Source: Hasllibacter sp. MH4015 (GTDB taxonomy: Bacteria > Pseudomonadota > Alphaproteobacteria > Rhodobacterales > Rhodobacteraceae). Taken from it: a stretch of DNA of 64,000 bases. A program made the position numbers and the translations under genes. The notes beneath the pieces are model-generated. The model saw only the letters and a list, made by a program, of their open reading frames with translations, searched no databases and was not told where the DNA came from. The stretch lies in NCBI RefSeq assembly GCF_020177575.1, contig NZ_JAHTBK010000001.1, positions 3,116,001 to 3,180,000 of the forward strand, read 5' to 3'. Positions 47,171 to 56,398 of the stretch are shown here, piece after piece. Position 1 is the first letter of the stretch. Each line of letters opens with the position of its first letter.

Positions 47171-48921
47171 GCAGGAAGCGGCCACCGAGTTAGCACCCAA
47201 TCTGAAAGCCTTTCGGCACGATCCCTCAAAGCCTCCGGAGTCCAATCTTCATATTCAGCCGCGAACTCCCGGACGTGTTTATACATCGAATCCTCCGCGT
47301 AAACCGCGCGCTTCTTTTTGTATTCAAGGTTGCCAATACCAGGATTCATTGATGGACTTAGTGGTAGTAGATTGGCCAAAGTGTGAGTAAGTGACTTTCG
47401 GTCTTCAGGTGAGAACCCGACATATGTTCCCGCTTTAACTTTTTGCGGTAACACATGTTCGATCACAATATCGCCGGGCGGCACATCACCACCAGATGCT
47501 CTATTGAGTTCCGCCAGAACGTAGTTGGTGATTTTCGCCGTGTAGACGGGGCGTTCAATCACCGCATTATGCACAGCAGTATCATCCGGCCAAAAAATCG
47601 TTGGGGAAGTTCGCACCAGTTGCGATAAAGCATCGGCACTCCTACCGCCATCGGAATTCTTCCAAAGGTCCTTAAAAAGCGCGTGCAAGCCCGTTGGCTC
47701 AACACCACAAAGCGCACGTCTTACCAGGAAACCTTCAGTGAAATCAAAAATTTCTGCAGCCTCGTCTTGAGAAATCTCATCGAGCTGAGCACTACGATAA
47801 GCACTCATCAAAAATGGCAAAGCAGAGGAGGGTAGTCGAAAACGAGATGGGCGGGAAATACAGTTCTTCAGCCGTCCATCGAAACTGTGCAGTTCCGTTC
47901 CCGTAACAATGTCCATAAACGCCGGTTGCCAATGGGCAAGGCGCTCGACAACCTGCTCTGGGGAGGTCGAAGTCTGCCACTCTTTTTGCAACTTGTTAAA
48001 TACTTCACTCTTTTTTGTGGAAGGATCAGAAATAAGACCGTACGGAAAAAAGAAGCTATCGAAAAGATTCTTTCCCGAACGATCATCCTGGAATCTACCA
48101 TAAAATGGAGTCCAAATATCATCATGAAGTTTTTCGACTTCAACAGGCGACCTTGACGCTGATTTCTGAAAAATTGCGTTCTTTACAAGATCTCCAATTG
48201 TCATTGGCTTTTGCTTCGAATTCAGTCGATCGAAAATTATTGGACCAGAAGTTGGGTCGATAACATCGATTTGAACTACTGGGAGACCACTAAGCAATGC
48301 AGATAAGAAGCGCTCTAGACCATCGTCTAACGAGTTTTCATACTTGTTTTGAATTGCCACCAAGGCGCGGTCATAGTTTTTCTTAACAGTTTGGTTCGGA
48401 GCTAACGCTGATGTTGAGAGAGGATGAAATTCTCTTATTTGGCTCACATCTTCAACAGTATTTACAATCGATGCTCGCGTACTTTCAATTACATCATTCA
48501 TCGACTTTCGATCAAGCTGTGAGGATTGTATTTTTGCATTTGACTTCTCGAGATATTTCTCGGTATGAATTATGTATTTATGGAATAGTTTTCGAGCTTC
48601 GTCACCGTCTCCTCTGCGCGAAAGGAGAGTGATAACAGCGCACAAAGTGATAAAAATGGAAGTCATTCTCTGCTGACCATCCACAATTTCATATGCGTTT
48701 GGATCGGATGGCTTAGAAGGTTGTTGCGCAATAATAATCGCACCACAAAAATGACTGTCGACCTCGGCGTCTGCAACCCTTTCGATGTCGTCGATCAGTC
48801 CCTCTATTTCAGGTTTGGCCCATTTGTAGGGTCGTTGAAAGTAAGGGATGACATAGATGTTACCCGCTCCAATTACTTGATCAAACGAAGTCTCGCCGGT
48901 GTTGTGCGTGATTTTTGACAT
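47167..48921 (-). CDS. DUF262/DUF1524 protein, GmrSD-like restriction candidate
   Basis: 584 aa. The N-terminal DUF262 part has I-P-Y-F-Q-R-P-Y-K-W and the I-V-D-G-Q-Q-R nucleotide-binding motif. The C-terminal DUF1524 HNH-type nuclease part has I-E-H-V-L-P-Q, H-T-L-A-N-L and K-K-K-R-A-V-Y, so the active site looks intact. This is the domain order of fused GmrS-GmrD type IV restriction enzymes. Base composition is clearly more AT-rich than all neighbours, and the gene is single, pointing to horizontal acquisition. AGGA lies 7 bases before the ATG. Confidence 0.85.
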   Translation of the reverse strand: MSKITHNTGETSFDQVIGAGNIYVIPYFQRPYKWAKPEIEGLIDDIERVADAEVDSHFCGAIIIAQQPSKPSDPNAYEIVDGQQRMTSIFITLCAVITLLSRRGDGDEARKLFHKYIIHTEKYLEKSNAKIQSSQLDRKSMNDVIESTRASIVNTVEDVSQIREFHPLSTSALAPNQTVKKNYDRALVAIQNKYENSLDDGLERFLSALLSGLPVVQIDVIDPTSGPIIFDRLNSKQKPMTIGDLVKNAIFQKSASRSPVEVEKLHDDIWTPFYGRFQDDRSGKNLFDSFFFPYGLISDPSTKKSEVFNKLQKEWQTSTSPEQVVERLAHWQPAFMDIVTGTELHSFDGRLKNCISRPSRFRLPSSALPFLMSAYRSAQLDEISQDEAAEIFDFTEGFLVRRALCGVEPTGLHALFKDLWKNSDGGRSADALSQLVRTSPTIFWPDDTAVHNAVIERPVYTAKITNYVLAELNRASGGDVPPGDIVIEHVLPQKVKAGTYVGFSPEDRKSLTHTLANLLPLSPSMNPGIGNLEYKKKRAVYAEDSMYKHVREFAAEYEDWTPEALRDRAERLSDWVLTRWPLPA

Positions 48922-49092
48922 ATCGGTGTCCTAGATTCGTGTCTTTGATATGTTGGAACACTTTGTCGCTCAGAAAAAGCGTTTCACACCATTTTGCTAG
49001 GTCGGCACGTTGGCTTTCGCTAGCCCACGGAGGGCGGGTGCAACCCAAAAGCCCCAATCCGCAACTTCCAGGATGACGCGCTACACCCCCGC

Positions 49093-49512
49093 TCAATCCT
49101 CCCCCACAGACCCCCGCAACGCCTTCACCTCACCGCGGCGTTTCTTCGCCTCCACCCGCTTCCGCTTCTGGTTCAGCGACACCCGCGTCGGCCTCCGCTT
49201 TTTCGGCGCTACCAGCGCCCGCCGGATCAGCTCCGCCAACCGCTCCCGCGCGATCTCTCTATTCCGCGCCTGGGACCGCTCCTCCGAGACCTGCAAGAGC
49301 ACTGCCCCGTCCTTCGTCCATCGCCGCCCGGCGATCCGGCGCAGCCGCCCCTTCACCGCGTCGCTCAACGCCGGTGACCGCGCCGCCTCGAACCGCAGTT
49401 CGACCGCGCTCGCCACCTTGTTCACATTCTGCCCGCCCGGCCCGGAGGCGCGCACGAACTGCTCCGTGATCTCCCAGTCCTCGATGCTGATCTGGTCCGT
49501 GATGCGAAGCAT
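49093..49512 (-). CDS. arfB: Alternative ribosome-rescue factor ArfB
   Basis: Peptidyl-tRNA hydrolase acting on stalled ribosomes, 139 aa. The G-G-Q motif is at residues 26-28 within R-A-S-G-P-G-G-Q-N-V-N-K. The C-terminal tail is rich in Lys/Arg (R-K-R-V-E-A-K-K-R-R) and inserts into the empty mRNA channel in known ArfB. Four phased CTATACC repeats lie just upstream. smpB, the trans-translation partner, is 3 kb away. Confidence 0.94.
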   Translation of the reverse strand: MLRITDQISIEDWEITEQFVRASGPGGQNVNKVASAVELRFEAARSPALSDAVKGRLRRIAGRRWTKDGAVLLQVSEERSQARNREIARERLAELIRRALVAPKKRRPTRVSLNQKRKRVEAKKRRGEVKALRGSVGED

Positions 49513-49530
49513 GGCCCTCTCGTCCCGCGT

Positions 49531-49570
49531 CTATACCGGTTCTATACCAAGACTATACCGGTCCTATATC
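49531..49570 (-). repeat. Four heptamer repeats at 11-bp period upstream of arfB
   Basis: CTATACC occurs at 49531, 49542 and 49553, with CTATATC at 49564, so starts are exactly 11 bases apart. On the transcribed strand they read GGTATAG. They lie 19-58 bases before the arfB start. An 11-bp period puts all copies on one face of DNA, as in cooperative operator arrays. Confidence 0.6.
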
Positions 49571-49584
49571 CTCGAATTCGCACG

Positions 49585-49612
49585 AAAAAGGGCCGCCTTG
49601 CGGCGACCCTTT
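49585..49612 (-). terminator. Intrinsic terminator after the 18-codon ORF
   Basis: On the minus strand AAAGGGTCGCC-GCAA-GGCGGCCCTTT is followed by further T residues (TTTTTCG). One position pairs as G-U only on the minus-strand RNA, showing orientation. It ends any transcript from yhhQ or the small ORF before arfB. Confidence 0.85.
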
Positions 49613-49682
49613 CGAAAGTTCAGGAGGTGGGATCGGTTAGGATATACCACCTTGGGATGGGCGGTGCGCCCAAGGGTCTGCC

Positions 49683-49739
49683 CTAGAGGCGCGCCTCCCA
49701 AGTTGTCCCGTCACACGTCTCCAATACCTTTCTAGACAC
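49683..49739 (-). CDS. Candidate 18-aa peptide with an exceptionally strong ribosome site
   Basis: GTG-started ORF of 18 codons and a TAG (V-S-R-K-V-L-E-T-C-D-G-T-T-W-E-A-R-L). It is preceded at 7 bases by AAGGAGG within a stretch complementary to 17 nt of the canonical 16S rRNA 3' end. A TTGACA lies about 60 bases upstream just past the yhhQ stop, and an intrinsic terminator follows. Downstream CCTTGGG/CCCAAGG arms add structure. I know no family. It might be a small protein, a leader peptide for arfB, or a fortuitous frame within a regulatory RNA. Confidence 0.45.
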   Translation of the reverse strand: MSRKVLETCDGTTWEARL

Positions 49740-49774
49740 TGGATCACCTCCTTTCGCTTGGTTGCTGTTGAGGT

Positions 49775-49803
49775 GATGCTGCCACAGATTTTGTGGATGT
49801 CAA
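49775..49803 (-). promoter_or_regulatory. Candidate promoter with internal palindrome
   Basis: A perfect TTGACA (-35, 49798-49803) is followed after 17 bases by AGCATC, a weak -10. The spacer contains the perfect inverted repeat CCACA-N5-TGTGG (49782-49796), placed like an operator. It begins just after the yhhQ stop and would drive the small ORF. Confidence 0.4.
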
Positions 49804-49809
49804 AAGAAA

Positions 49810-50433
49810 TTACACAAGCACTGGCGAAATTTTCCGTGTGATGAGGCGGAAGGGGATCAAGGCGATCAATGCGAGTGCAAGTTTCACCCCCCAATCCGCA
49901 ATGGCCAGAGACACCCAAAGCGGCGCCTCGGGGCCCATGCCGAGGATCGGGAGGATCTCATTCGCCCAGGCTACATCGCCCGGCAGAAGACTTGTCAGAG
50001 CGCCCGAGAACGCGATGAAGAAGAAGAGCGCCGTGTCAACGGACGATCCGATTAAGCTAGATATAACAGGCGCTTGCCACCATTTCCCCTGCCGCAAGCG
50101 ATCAAAAATCGCCACGTCGAGAAGTTGCGCCGTCAGGAACGCGATGCCGGACCCAAGCGCGATGCGCAACGTGACCAGCGGTCCGAATTCGCCCATGATC
50201 TGCGTCCCGATGAGGGAGCAGGCAACGCCCACCAGGAAGCCGACGAAGACGACGCGCCGCGCAACGCCCGCGCCGTAGACACGGTTCATCACGTCCGTCA
50301 CCAAGAACGCCAGCGGATAGGTGAACGCGCCCCAGGTCAGCCATTGGCCGAACAGGAATTGCACGAGGATGTTGGAGGCGACGACAATGGCCGCCATGGC
50401 AAGAATGCCGGGCAGGATACGCATGGGTTTCAT
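49810..50433 (-). CDS. Queuosine precursor transporter, YhhQ/VUT family
   Basis: Membrane protein with about six helices, 207 aa. Family motifs are W-G-A-F-T-Y-P-L-A-F-L-V-T-D-V-M-N-R-V-Y-G and a C-terminal helix pair. E. coli YhhQ imports 7-cyano-7-deazaguanine for queuosine synthesis. Start ATG 50433 (M-K-P-M-R-I-L). No partner queuosine genes nearby. Confidence 0.88.
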   Translation of the reverse strand: MKPMRILPGILAMAAIVVASNILVQFLFGQWLTWGAFTYPLAFLVTDVMNRVYGAGVARRVVFVGFLVGVACSLIGTQIMGEFGPLVTLRIALGSGIAFLTAQLLDVAIFDRLRQGKWWQAPVISSLIGSSVDTALFFFIAFSGALTSLLPGDVAWANEILPILGMGPEAPLWVSLAIADWGVKLALALIALIPFRLITRKISPVLV

Positions 50434-50508
50434 TCCGTTTTTACAAGGTGGTCGGAGACTTGGCCCAAGAAGGGCAGGCGCGCCGGATACGCCCATGGTC
50501 GTGCCCCG

Positions 50509-51066
50509 TCAACCCTCGTGGCGGTCATACATGAGGGTGCGCTGGCACACCTCCCGGTCCACCGGTTCGAACCCCATGGATTGGTAAAGGCGCAGGGCGG
50601 CGGGATGATCCAGGGTGCAGGTATTGACCGTCATCTTCTCCACCCCGTCCCGCGCCCATCCCGTGGCGATGGCTGTCTGCAGAAGCGGACGGCCGAGCCC
50701 GCTGCCCACGGCCTGCGGCACCAGCCCGAAATACGCAAGGTCGCATTCCCCCGGCTCGGACCAATCGAGCATGTAGAACCCGGCGGGCCAGCCGTTCCGG
50801 ATCGCCGTCCAGATCACCACATCCGGATGGCGCACGAAGTCCTGCAGGGCTTGCGGATCGGTCTCCGCCTGGATGAAACGGTCCTGCCATTCATATTCCT
50901 GACCCACGGCCTCGTAGAGCGACAGGAAGTACCAGACAGGCGGATCAATCGCGCGCTCCAGCCGGACATCGCCGGGCAGTTGCGCGGGGGCAATATCGGG
51001 ACGTTCGGGCATTTCGAGATAGGTGATGGTGTAGTCGACCTTGGTGCCCGCAGGGACCACGTTCAT
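50509..51066 (-). CDS. GNAT-family N-acetyltransferase
   Basis: 185 aa with the acetyl-CoA motif Q-A-V-G-S-G-L-G (about 115-125) and a C-terminal Y-Q-S-M-G-F-E motif. Starts at the ATG (51066) overlapping the stop of the sulfurtransferase gene, so it is co-translated with it. Substrate unknown. Confidence 0.88.
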   Translation of the reverse strand: MNVVPAGTKVDYTITYLEMPERPDIAPAQLPGDVRLERAIDPPVWYFLSLYEAVGQEYEWQDRFIQAETDPQALQDFVRHPDVVIWTAIRNGWPAGFYMLDWSEPGECDLAYFGLVPQAVGSGLGRPLLQTAIATGWARDGVEKMTVNTCTLDHPAALRLYQSMGFEPVDREVCQRTLMYDRHEG

Positions 51067-51926
51067 CCGGTTTCGACCTTCAACTGCTCGAACTGACCCC
51101 ACTCGGCCCAGGACCCGTCGTAGAGCGAGACATCCTCCTGCCCCAACCGCATCAGGCCGAGCATCAGGATCGCCGCCGTCACGCCGGAGCCGCAGGTGGT
51201 GATGATACGCTTGTCGAGGTCCACGCCGCCCGCCTCGAACGCGGCGCGCAGGGCGTCGCCCTCTTTCATCGTACCGTCCTCGTTGAACAGCGTGGCATAG
51301 TGGACGTTTCTGGAATTCGGAATGCGCCCCGCGCGCAGGTTCGCGCGCGCCTCGGGCTCCTCGCCGCGGAAACGGGCGGGGCTGCGGGCGTCGACGATCT
51401 GCCAATCCCCCAGCTTGGAGGCGGAGGCGACCTGCGTGACGTCCTTCACCAGATGGGCCTGACGCTGCACGGTCATGTGCCGGTCACGGATGATCGGCGG
51501 CATGTCCTCGACCGGGCGACCTTCGGCCTGCCACTTGGGAAAGCCGCCATTCAGAACCGCCACGTCACTCTTGCCCATCAAGCGGAAATTCCACCAGACG
51601 CGCGCGGCAGAAAACAGGCCCATCCCGTCATAGACCACGACCTGGTGGCCATCGCCCACGCCCATGGCGCGCATGCGGGACATGAACTTTTCAACCGGGG
51701 CGACCATGTGGGGCAGGTCCGAACGGCGGTCGGAAATCTCGTCGATGTCGAAAAAACGCGCGCCGGGGATATGGGCCGCGTCATACTCCGCTTTCGCGTC
51801 TCGTCCCATTTCCGCAAGGTAATAGGACGCGTCGATGATTCGCAGATCGGGGTCGTTGAGATGTGCGGCCAGCCACTCGGTCGAGACCAGTGTTTGCGGA
51901 TCGTCCCCGGTGATGACCTTACCCAT
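51063..51926 (-). CDS. sseA: 3-mercaptopyruvate sulfurtransferase
   Basis: Two-domain rhodanese, 287 aa. The active-site loop T-T-C-G-S-G-V-T-A (Cys245) is the mercaptopyruvate-type C-G-S-G-V rather than thiosulfate-type. The N-terminal rhodanese domain is inactive, as usual. It transfers sulfur from 3-mercaptopyruvate to thiols or cyanide. Upstream member of a two-gene unit with the GNAT gene. Confidence 0.92.
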   Translation of the reverse strand: MGKVITGDDPQTLVSTEWLAAHLNDPDLRIIDASYYLAEMGRDAKAEYDAAHIPGARFFDIDEISDRRSDLPHMVAPVEKFMSRMRAMGVGDGHQVVVYDGMGLFSAARVWWNFRLMGKSDVAVLNGGFPKWQAEGRPVEDMPPIIRDRHMTVQRQAHLVKDVTQVASASKLGDWQIVDARSPARFRGEEPEARANLRAGRIPNSRNVHYATLFNEDGTMKEGDALRAAFEAGGVDLDKRIITTCGSGVTAAILMLGLMRLGQEDVSLYDGSWAEWGQFEQLKVETG

Positions 51927-52050
51927 GTCCGGCTCCCGTTTGCGGATATGCGATCTGTCCTACGCCGCGCCCCAAGGCCACGCAAGTCTTCGCACACGCG
52001 CGGATGCGGTGTCGTCATGAAGGAAAGATCCACCCAGGAGGTCGGCAGGC

Positions 52051-52527
52051 TCAGCCGTTTTGCTTCAGCAGCCGCTGTTTCTGCCGGTTCCAGTCGCGCT
52101 TGGCCGACGTCTCTCGCTTGTCCTGCGCCTTCTTGCCTTTCGCGACGCCGATCCTCAGCTTCACGAAGCCCTTGTGGTTGAAATACATCACCAGCGGGAC
52201 GAGCGTCATGCCCTGCCGCTGCGTGGCGTTCCAAAGGCGCGACACCTCCCTTTTGGAAGCCAGCAATTTGCGGCGGCGCTTTTCCTCGTGTCCGAAGGTC
52301 TTGGCCTGGATGTAGGGGGCGATGTAGGAATTCACGAGCCACAATTCGCCGTCATCCACCTCGGCATAGCTTTCGGCGATGTTCGACTGGCCCTGACGCA
52401 GGCTTTTCACCTCCGAACCTTCCAGGACAATCCCGACCTCCAAATCGCTTTCGATCGCGTAATCGAAGCGGGCACGCCGGTTTTCGGCGATGACCTTGTA
52501 GTTTGGAGTGTCAGTCGGTTTGGCCAT
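52051..52527 (-). CDS. smpB: SsrA (tmRNA)-binding protein SmpB
   Basis: Required for trans-translation, 158 aa. Shows the SmpB pattern: [12 protein letters not shown][11 protein letters not shown], Y-I-A-P-Y and a basic C-terminal tail ([11 protein letters not shown]). Follows dapA in the same direction, an alphaproteobacterial arrangement. Confidence 0.97.
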   Translation of the reverse strand: MAKPTDTPNYKVIAENRRARFDYAIESDLEVGIVLEGSEVKSLRQGQSNIAESYAEVDDGELWLVNSYIAPYIQAKTFGHEEKRRRKLLASKREVSRLWNATQRQGMTLVPLVMYFNHKGFVKLRIGVAKGKKAQDKRETSAKRDWNRQKQRLLKQNG

Positions 52528-52581
52528 GGTTTCGCCTATCTAGGCACTCCATCGCCCCGAGTCCACGGGCCCTGGATCGGA

Positions 52582-53454
52582 TCAGTTCATGAGGCCCGCA
52601 TGGCGCAGTCCGGCGTCGACCTTGGCCTTGGTCTCATCGCTCAGGCCAATCAGCGGCAGGCGCACCTCGTCCGAACACAGGCCAAGCGCGGACATCCCGT
52701 ACTTCGCGCCGCAGAGACCCGGTTCGGTGAAGATCGCATCGTGAAGCGGCATCAGCCGATCCTGGTATTCAAGGGCGGCCTTGTAATCACCCGCGCGGGT
52801 CGCAGCCTGCATCTCGGCACATAGCCGCGGCGCGACATTGGCGGTGACGCTGATACAGCCATGGCCGCCGCCCGCATTGAACGCCACGGCCGTCGCGTCC
52901 TCCCCGGACAATTGGATGAAATCTATGCCGCAGGTGATCCGGGTCTTGGGAACGCGCGACAGGTCCGCCGTTGCATCCTTCACGCCGACGATATTGGGCA
53001 GTTTCGCCAAGTGCCCCATCGTCTCAGGCGTCATGTCGATCACGGACCGGGGCGGGATGTTATAGATGAGGATCGGAATACCGACCGCGTTCAATGCCTC
53101 GTAATGGGCGATCAGCCCGCGCTGGGTGGGCTTGTTGTAATAGGGCGTCACCACAAGCGCCGCGTCCGCGCCGACATCCTTGGCGTGCTGGACGAAGCGC
53201 AACGCCTCTGCCGTGTTGTTGGACCCGGCGCCCGCGATGACCGGGATACGGCCGGCTGCAACCTGGACCACGGTTTCGATGACCGCCTCGTGTTCCTCGT
53301 GGCTCAGCGTCGGGCTTTCGCCAGTGGTCCCGACGGGCGCCAACCCGTTGGAGCCTTCCGCGATATGCCATTCTACCAGCCGTTTCAGCGCGTCGAAATC
53401 CACAGCACCATGGGTCAACGGCGTGACGAGGGCGGGGATCGAACCATGAAACAT
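52582..53454 (-). CDS. dapA: 4-hydroxy-tetrahydrodipicolinate synthase
   Basis: Condenses pyruvate and aspartate semialdehyde for lysine and peptidoglycan diaminopimelate, 290 aa. Motifs: G-T-T-G-E-S near 45, Tyr in L-I-Y-N-I-P, and the Schiff-base Lys in [11 protein letters not shown] 53454 (M-F-H-G-S-I-P) gives the family length and follows an AAAGGA. Divergent from the lytic transglycosylase. Confidence 0.97.
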   Translation of the reverse strand: MFHGSIPALVTPLTHGAVDFDALKRLVEWHIAEGSNGLAPVGTTGESPTLSHEEHEAVIETVVQVAAGRIPVIAGAGSNNTAEALRFVQHAKDVGADAALVVTPYYNKPTQRGLIAHYEALNAVGIPILIYNIPPRSVIDMTPETMGHLAKLPNIVGVKDATADLSRVPKTRITCGIDFIQLSGEDATAVAFNAGGGHGCISVTANVAPRLCAEMQAATRAGDYKAALEYQDRLMPLHDAIFTEPGLCGAKYGMSALGLCSDEVRLPLIGLSDETKAKVDAGLRHAGLMN

Positions 53455-53601
53455 CGGCCAGTCCTTTCGAGGCGCAATCAGTGGCAGGGTCCTGCCCCAA
53501 TACCCGGCGGCTTGCCGATTGCCAAGTTCGTGAGTTGCGTCTGTGCCCATCTGCCCTATCCTGTCCTGCGGGGGCTTTGATGGAAGGGAGACGCCGCGGA
53601 T

Positions 53602-55545
53602 ATGCGACGCCTGATACTTGTGACCTGCCTCAGCACCCTGATCTCGGGGGCCGCCGTTCATGCACAAACCGATGCCGTGGCGCTGAACCGCGCGCTGAAC
53701 GCGTACAATGCCGGGGATCTGGCCGGCGGGTCGGAAGCCGCGCAGCAGTTGGACGATCCCGTGGCGCTAGACCTTCTGGCCTGGACGCGCCTGCGTCGGG
53801 GGGAAGGGGATTTCGGCGAATACATCTCTTTCCTCGACCGCAATCCCGACTGGCCCGGCCTGCCATATCTGCGACGCCAGGGGGAGCCGTCGATCCCCGA
53901 AGGCGGTGATCCGCAAAACGTGCTCGACTACTTCAACGATGATCTGCCCCAGACCGGTGCGGGCGCGCTGGCGCTGGCCCGGGCGCTGGAGGAAACCGGG
54001 GATCGCGCCACCGCCGAGGCGATCGTCATCTACGCCTGGACCAATCTGGTGATGATCGGAACCGACGCGCAGGCGCTGAACCGTGCCTATGGCGATATCC
54101 TCACACAGGACCATCATATCGCGCGGCTGGATCACCTTCTTTGGGAGAATGCAGAGGATCGTGCGCGGGCCATGTTCGGCCTCGTCCCCGAAGGGTGGGC
54201 GGCCCTGGCCGAGGCGCGCCTGACGCTCCGCGCGCGGGGGCCGAACGTGAACGGCCTGATCGACGCGGTCCCAGCAGAGCTTCAAGATGATCCGGGCCTT
54301 GCCTATGAGAGGTTCATCTGGCGGGTGCGCGAAGGGCTTTGGGACACGGCAGGGGAATTGCTGCAGGCCCGATCCGTATCTGCCGAGAGCCTTGGACGCC
54401 CCGCCGAATGGGGCCGCCGCCGCGCGGATCTTGCCCGTGACGTGATGCGCGAAGGCGACCACGCCACATGCTACGATTATGCCGCGAACCACCGTATCGA
54501 TCCTGTCGATGATTACCTGCGTTTTGCGGATCTGGAATGGCTGGCCGGGTATTGCGCCCTGCAACTTGGCCGGGCGGAGGTCGCCGTCGGACATTTCCAG
54601 GATTTTCGGGAAGTGGTCTTTTCCCCGATCTCGGTCGGGCGGGCGGGCTACTGGCTCGGGCGCGCGCATGAGGCGGCGGGCAATGCCGACCGGGCGGCAG
54701 AGGCGTATTCCCTTGGCGCGCAGTACCAATCCAGCTTCTACGGTCAACTTGCCCAGGAACGGGGCGGCCTGCCGGTCGATGCAGCGTTCCTCGGCGACCG
54801 GGATTACGGCGAATGGGAAACCGCCAGTTTCGTGGACCTGCCCGTCTTCCACGCCGCGATGCTTCTTTACGAGGCCGGGCAACGCAATCTGGCGGAGCGG
54901 TTCTTCACCCACATCACCGAACGTCTGGATGAACGGGAAGCCGGGCTGATGGGTGATCTGATGCTGGAACTGGACGAGCCGCACTTCGCCCTGCTCGTCG
55001 CGAAGCGCGCCGCGCAATCCGGCCACCAGATCATCCGCGCCTATTACCCCCTTGCGGACTTGGAGGATGTGGAGCTGCCGATCCCGCGCGCCCTTGCCCT
55101 GTCCATCGCGCGGCGCGAAAGCGAGTTCGACCCGGTCGTCGTGTCGGGCGCCGGGGCCATCGGCCTGATGCAGGTTATGCCGGGCACGGGGCGGGATTCC
55201 GCGGGCGATCTGGGCATCGACTTCTCCCTCTCCCGGCTCAGCAATGATCCGGCCTACAACGTGCTCCTCGGCTCCAACTACATTCGCGGGTTGATCGAGG
55301 CCTATGACGGCAACCCGGTTCTGGTCGCCGTCGGCTACAATGCCGGGCCCGGGCGCGTGCGTCAGTGGCTGGAACGGTTCGGCGATCCGCGCCGCGCCGA
55401 TGACGTGATCGACTGGATCGAGGACGTGCCGTTTTCCGAGACACGCAATTACATCATGCGCGTGATCGAGAGCTTGCCGATCTACGAGGCGCAATTGACC
55501 GGTGAATTGCCGACAATCGGCATGAGCGAGCGATTGGTGCAGTAA
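53602..55545 (+). CDS. Soluble lytic murein transglycosylase (Slt70-like)
   Basis: Periplasmic peptidoglycan lyase, 647 aa. Signal peptide (about 22 residues, ending V-H-A). A long helical superhelix spans about 30-480, followed by the SLT domain with catalytic Glu in R-R-E-S-E-F-D-P, then [12 protein letters not shown] and V-G-Y-N-A-G-P-G-R. Family length is normal. Confidence 0.94.
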   Translation: MRRLILVTCLSTLISGAAVHAQTDAVALNRALNAYNAGDLAGGSEAAQQLDDPVALDLLAWTRLRRGEGDFGEYISFLDRNPDWPGLPYLRRQGEPSIPEGGDPQNVLDYFNDDLPQTGAGALALARALEETGDRATAEAIVIYAWTNLVMIGTDAQALNRAYGDILTQDHHIARLDHLLWENAEDRARAMFGLVPEGWAALAEARLTLRARGPNVNGLIDAVPAELQDDPGLAYERFIWRVREGLWDTAGELLQARSVSAESLGRPAEWGRRRADLARDVMREGDHATCYDYAANHRIDPVDDYLRFADLEWLAGYCALQLGRAEVAVGHFQDFREVVFSPISVGRAGYWLGRAHEAAGNADRAAEAYSLGAQYQSSFYGQLAQERGGLPVDAAFLGDRDYGEWETASFVDLPVFHAAMLLYEAGQRNLAERFFTHITERLDEREAGLMGDLMLELDEPHFALLVAKRAAQSGHQIIRAYYPLADLEDVELPIPRALALSIARRESEFDPVVVSGAGAIGLMQVMPGTGRDSAGDLGIDFSLSRLSNDPAYNVLLGSNYIRGLIEAYDGNPVLVAVGYNAGPGRVRQWLERFGDPRRADDVIDWIEDVPFSETRNYIMRVIESLPIYEAQLTGELPTIGMSERLVQ

Positions 55546-55609
55546 TCCCGTCGCGATGTGTTACGGTCTTCGGATCGGCGACGGGAAGTTGGAAGGTTAG
55601 CGCGACATC

Positions 55610-56080
55610 ATGGATTGGTCTGTCTTCGCCTTATTCCTGTGCGCGTGCGGCGCAGCCGCGGCCACGGGATCCCTGTTTCCGCCGGGGGAGTGGTATCGCG
55701 CCCTGAACAAGCCCAGTTGGACACCACCCGATTGGCTGTTCCCGATTGCCTGGACAACCCTCTACATCGCGTCGGCCTATGCGGCCACGCGCATCGCGGT
55801 GCGCGACGACAATGCCCATGCGATGGCGTTCTGGGCGCTGCAAATCGCGCTGAACGCACTTTGGACGCCGGTCTTCTTCGGGTTGCAACGGATACGCGGC
55901 GGGATGGTCGCGCTGGTGTTCCTCTGGCTGGCCGTGTTCGGGACGATGCTGTCCTTCTTTGCCCATGACGCCCTGGCCGGATGGCTGATGGTGCCGTACG
56001 TGGTGTGGGTCACGGTGGCGGGCGCGCTGAACCTGTCGGTCTGGCGCCTGAACCCGGAAGAGGCTGCCGGACAGGCTTAG
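55610..56080 (+). CDS. tspO: TspO/MBR family membrane protein
   Basis: 156 aa with five membrane helices. The diagnostic segment W-Y-R-A-L-N-K-P-S-W-T-P-P-D-W is at about residues 30-45. In Rhodobacter, TspO in the outer membrane modulates tetrapyrrole and stress responses. Stands alone. Confidence 0.93.
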   Translation: MDWSVFALFLCACGAAAATGSLFPPGEWYRALNKPSWTPPDWLFPIAWTTLYIASAYAATRIAVRDDNAHAMAFWALQIALNALWTPVFFGLQRIRGGMVALVFLWLAVFGTMLSFFAHDALAGWLMVPYVVWVTVAGALNLSVWRLNPEEAAGQA

Positions 56081-56398
56081 GTCCGGCGATTCCCCCCCGA
56101 AGCCGCCCCAAGCTCGGCGACCGCATCCGCCCGACCCCAGAATATTTCAGCCAAACGCCGGAATTCTCACGGCACCGAGACCGGGGGCTCACGCATCCGT
56201 GGGCTCCGTGCGTTTCGAGCGGGTTGTGTGCACATGCGCACCAATATTACCGGATTCTCGCGCTTCCGTGTCTGGATTGAGAGCGCCACCCCCCGCATAT
56301 TCATTCCATCGACGAGCCACAGAGGTTCGCCAGAGAGACACACCAAACCAGGGGCCACCAAAACACACGGCCCCAACACACTCAAAAGGATAGAGAAA
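56081..56398. other. Intergenic region before a secreted protein gene
   Basis: About 318 bases with no supported gene. A quasi-palindrome GTGCACATGCGCAC near 56227 and an AATATTA about ten bases later could be control elements of the downstream gene. Nothing else is recognisable. Confidence 0.4.

Noticed and set aside
49738-49756. Match to the 3' end of 16S rRNA on the + strand
   Set aside because: Only about 17 bases match; flanking bases do not resemble 16S rRNA, so this is not an rRNA gene fragment. It is better explained as an extended ribosome site on the minus strand.
50434-50500. Possible preQ1 riboswitch before the YhhQ-type transporter
   Set aside because: A short TTGTAAAAACGG tail is suggestive, but no matching stem-loop and C-rich loop of the preQ1 consensus could be fitted.
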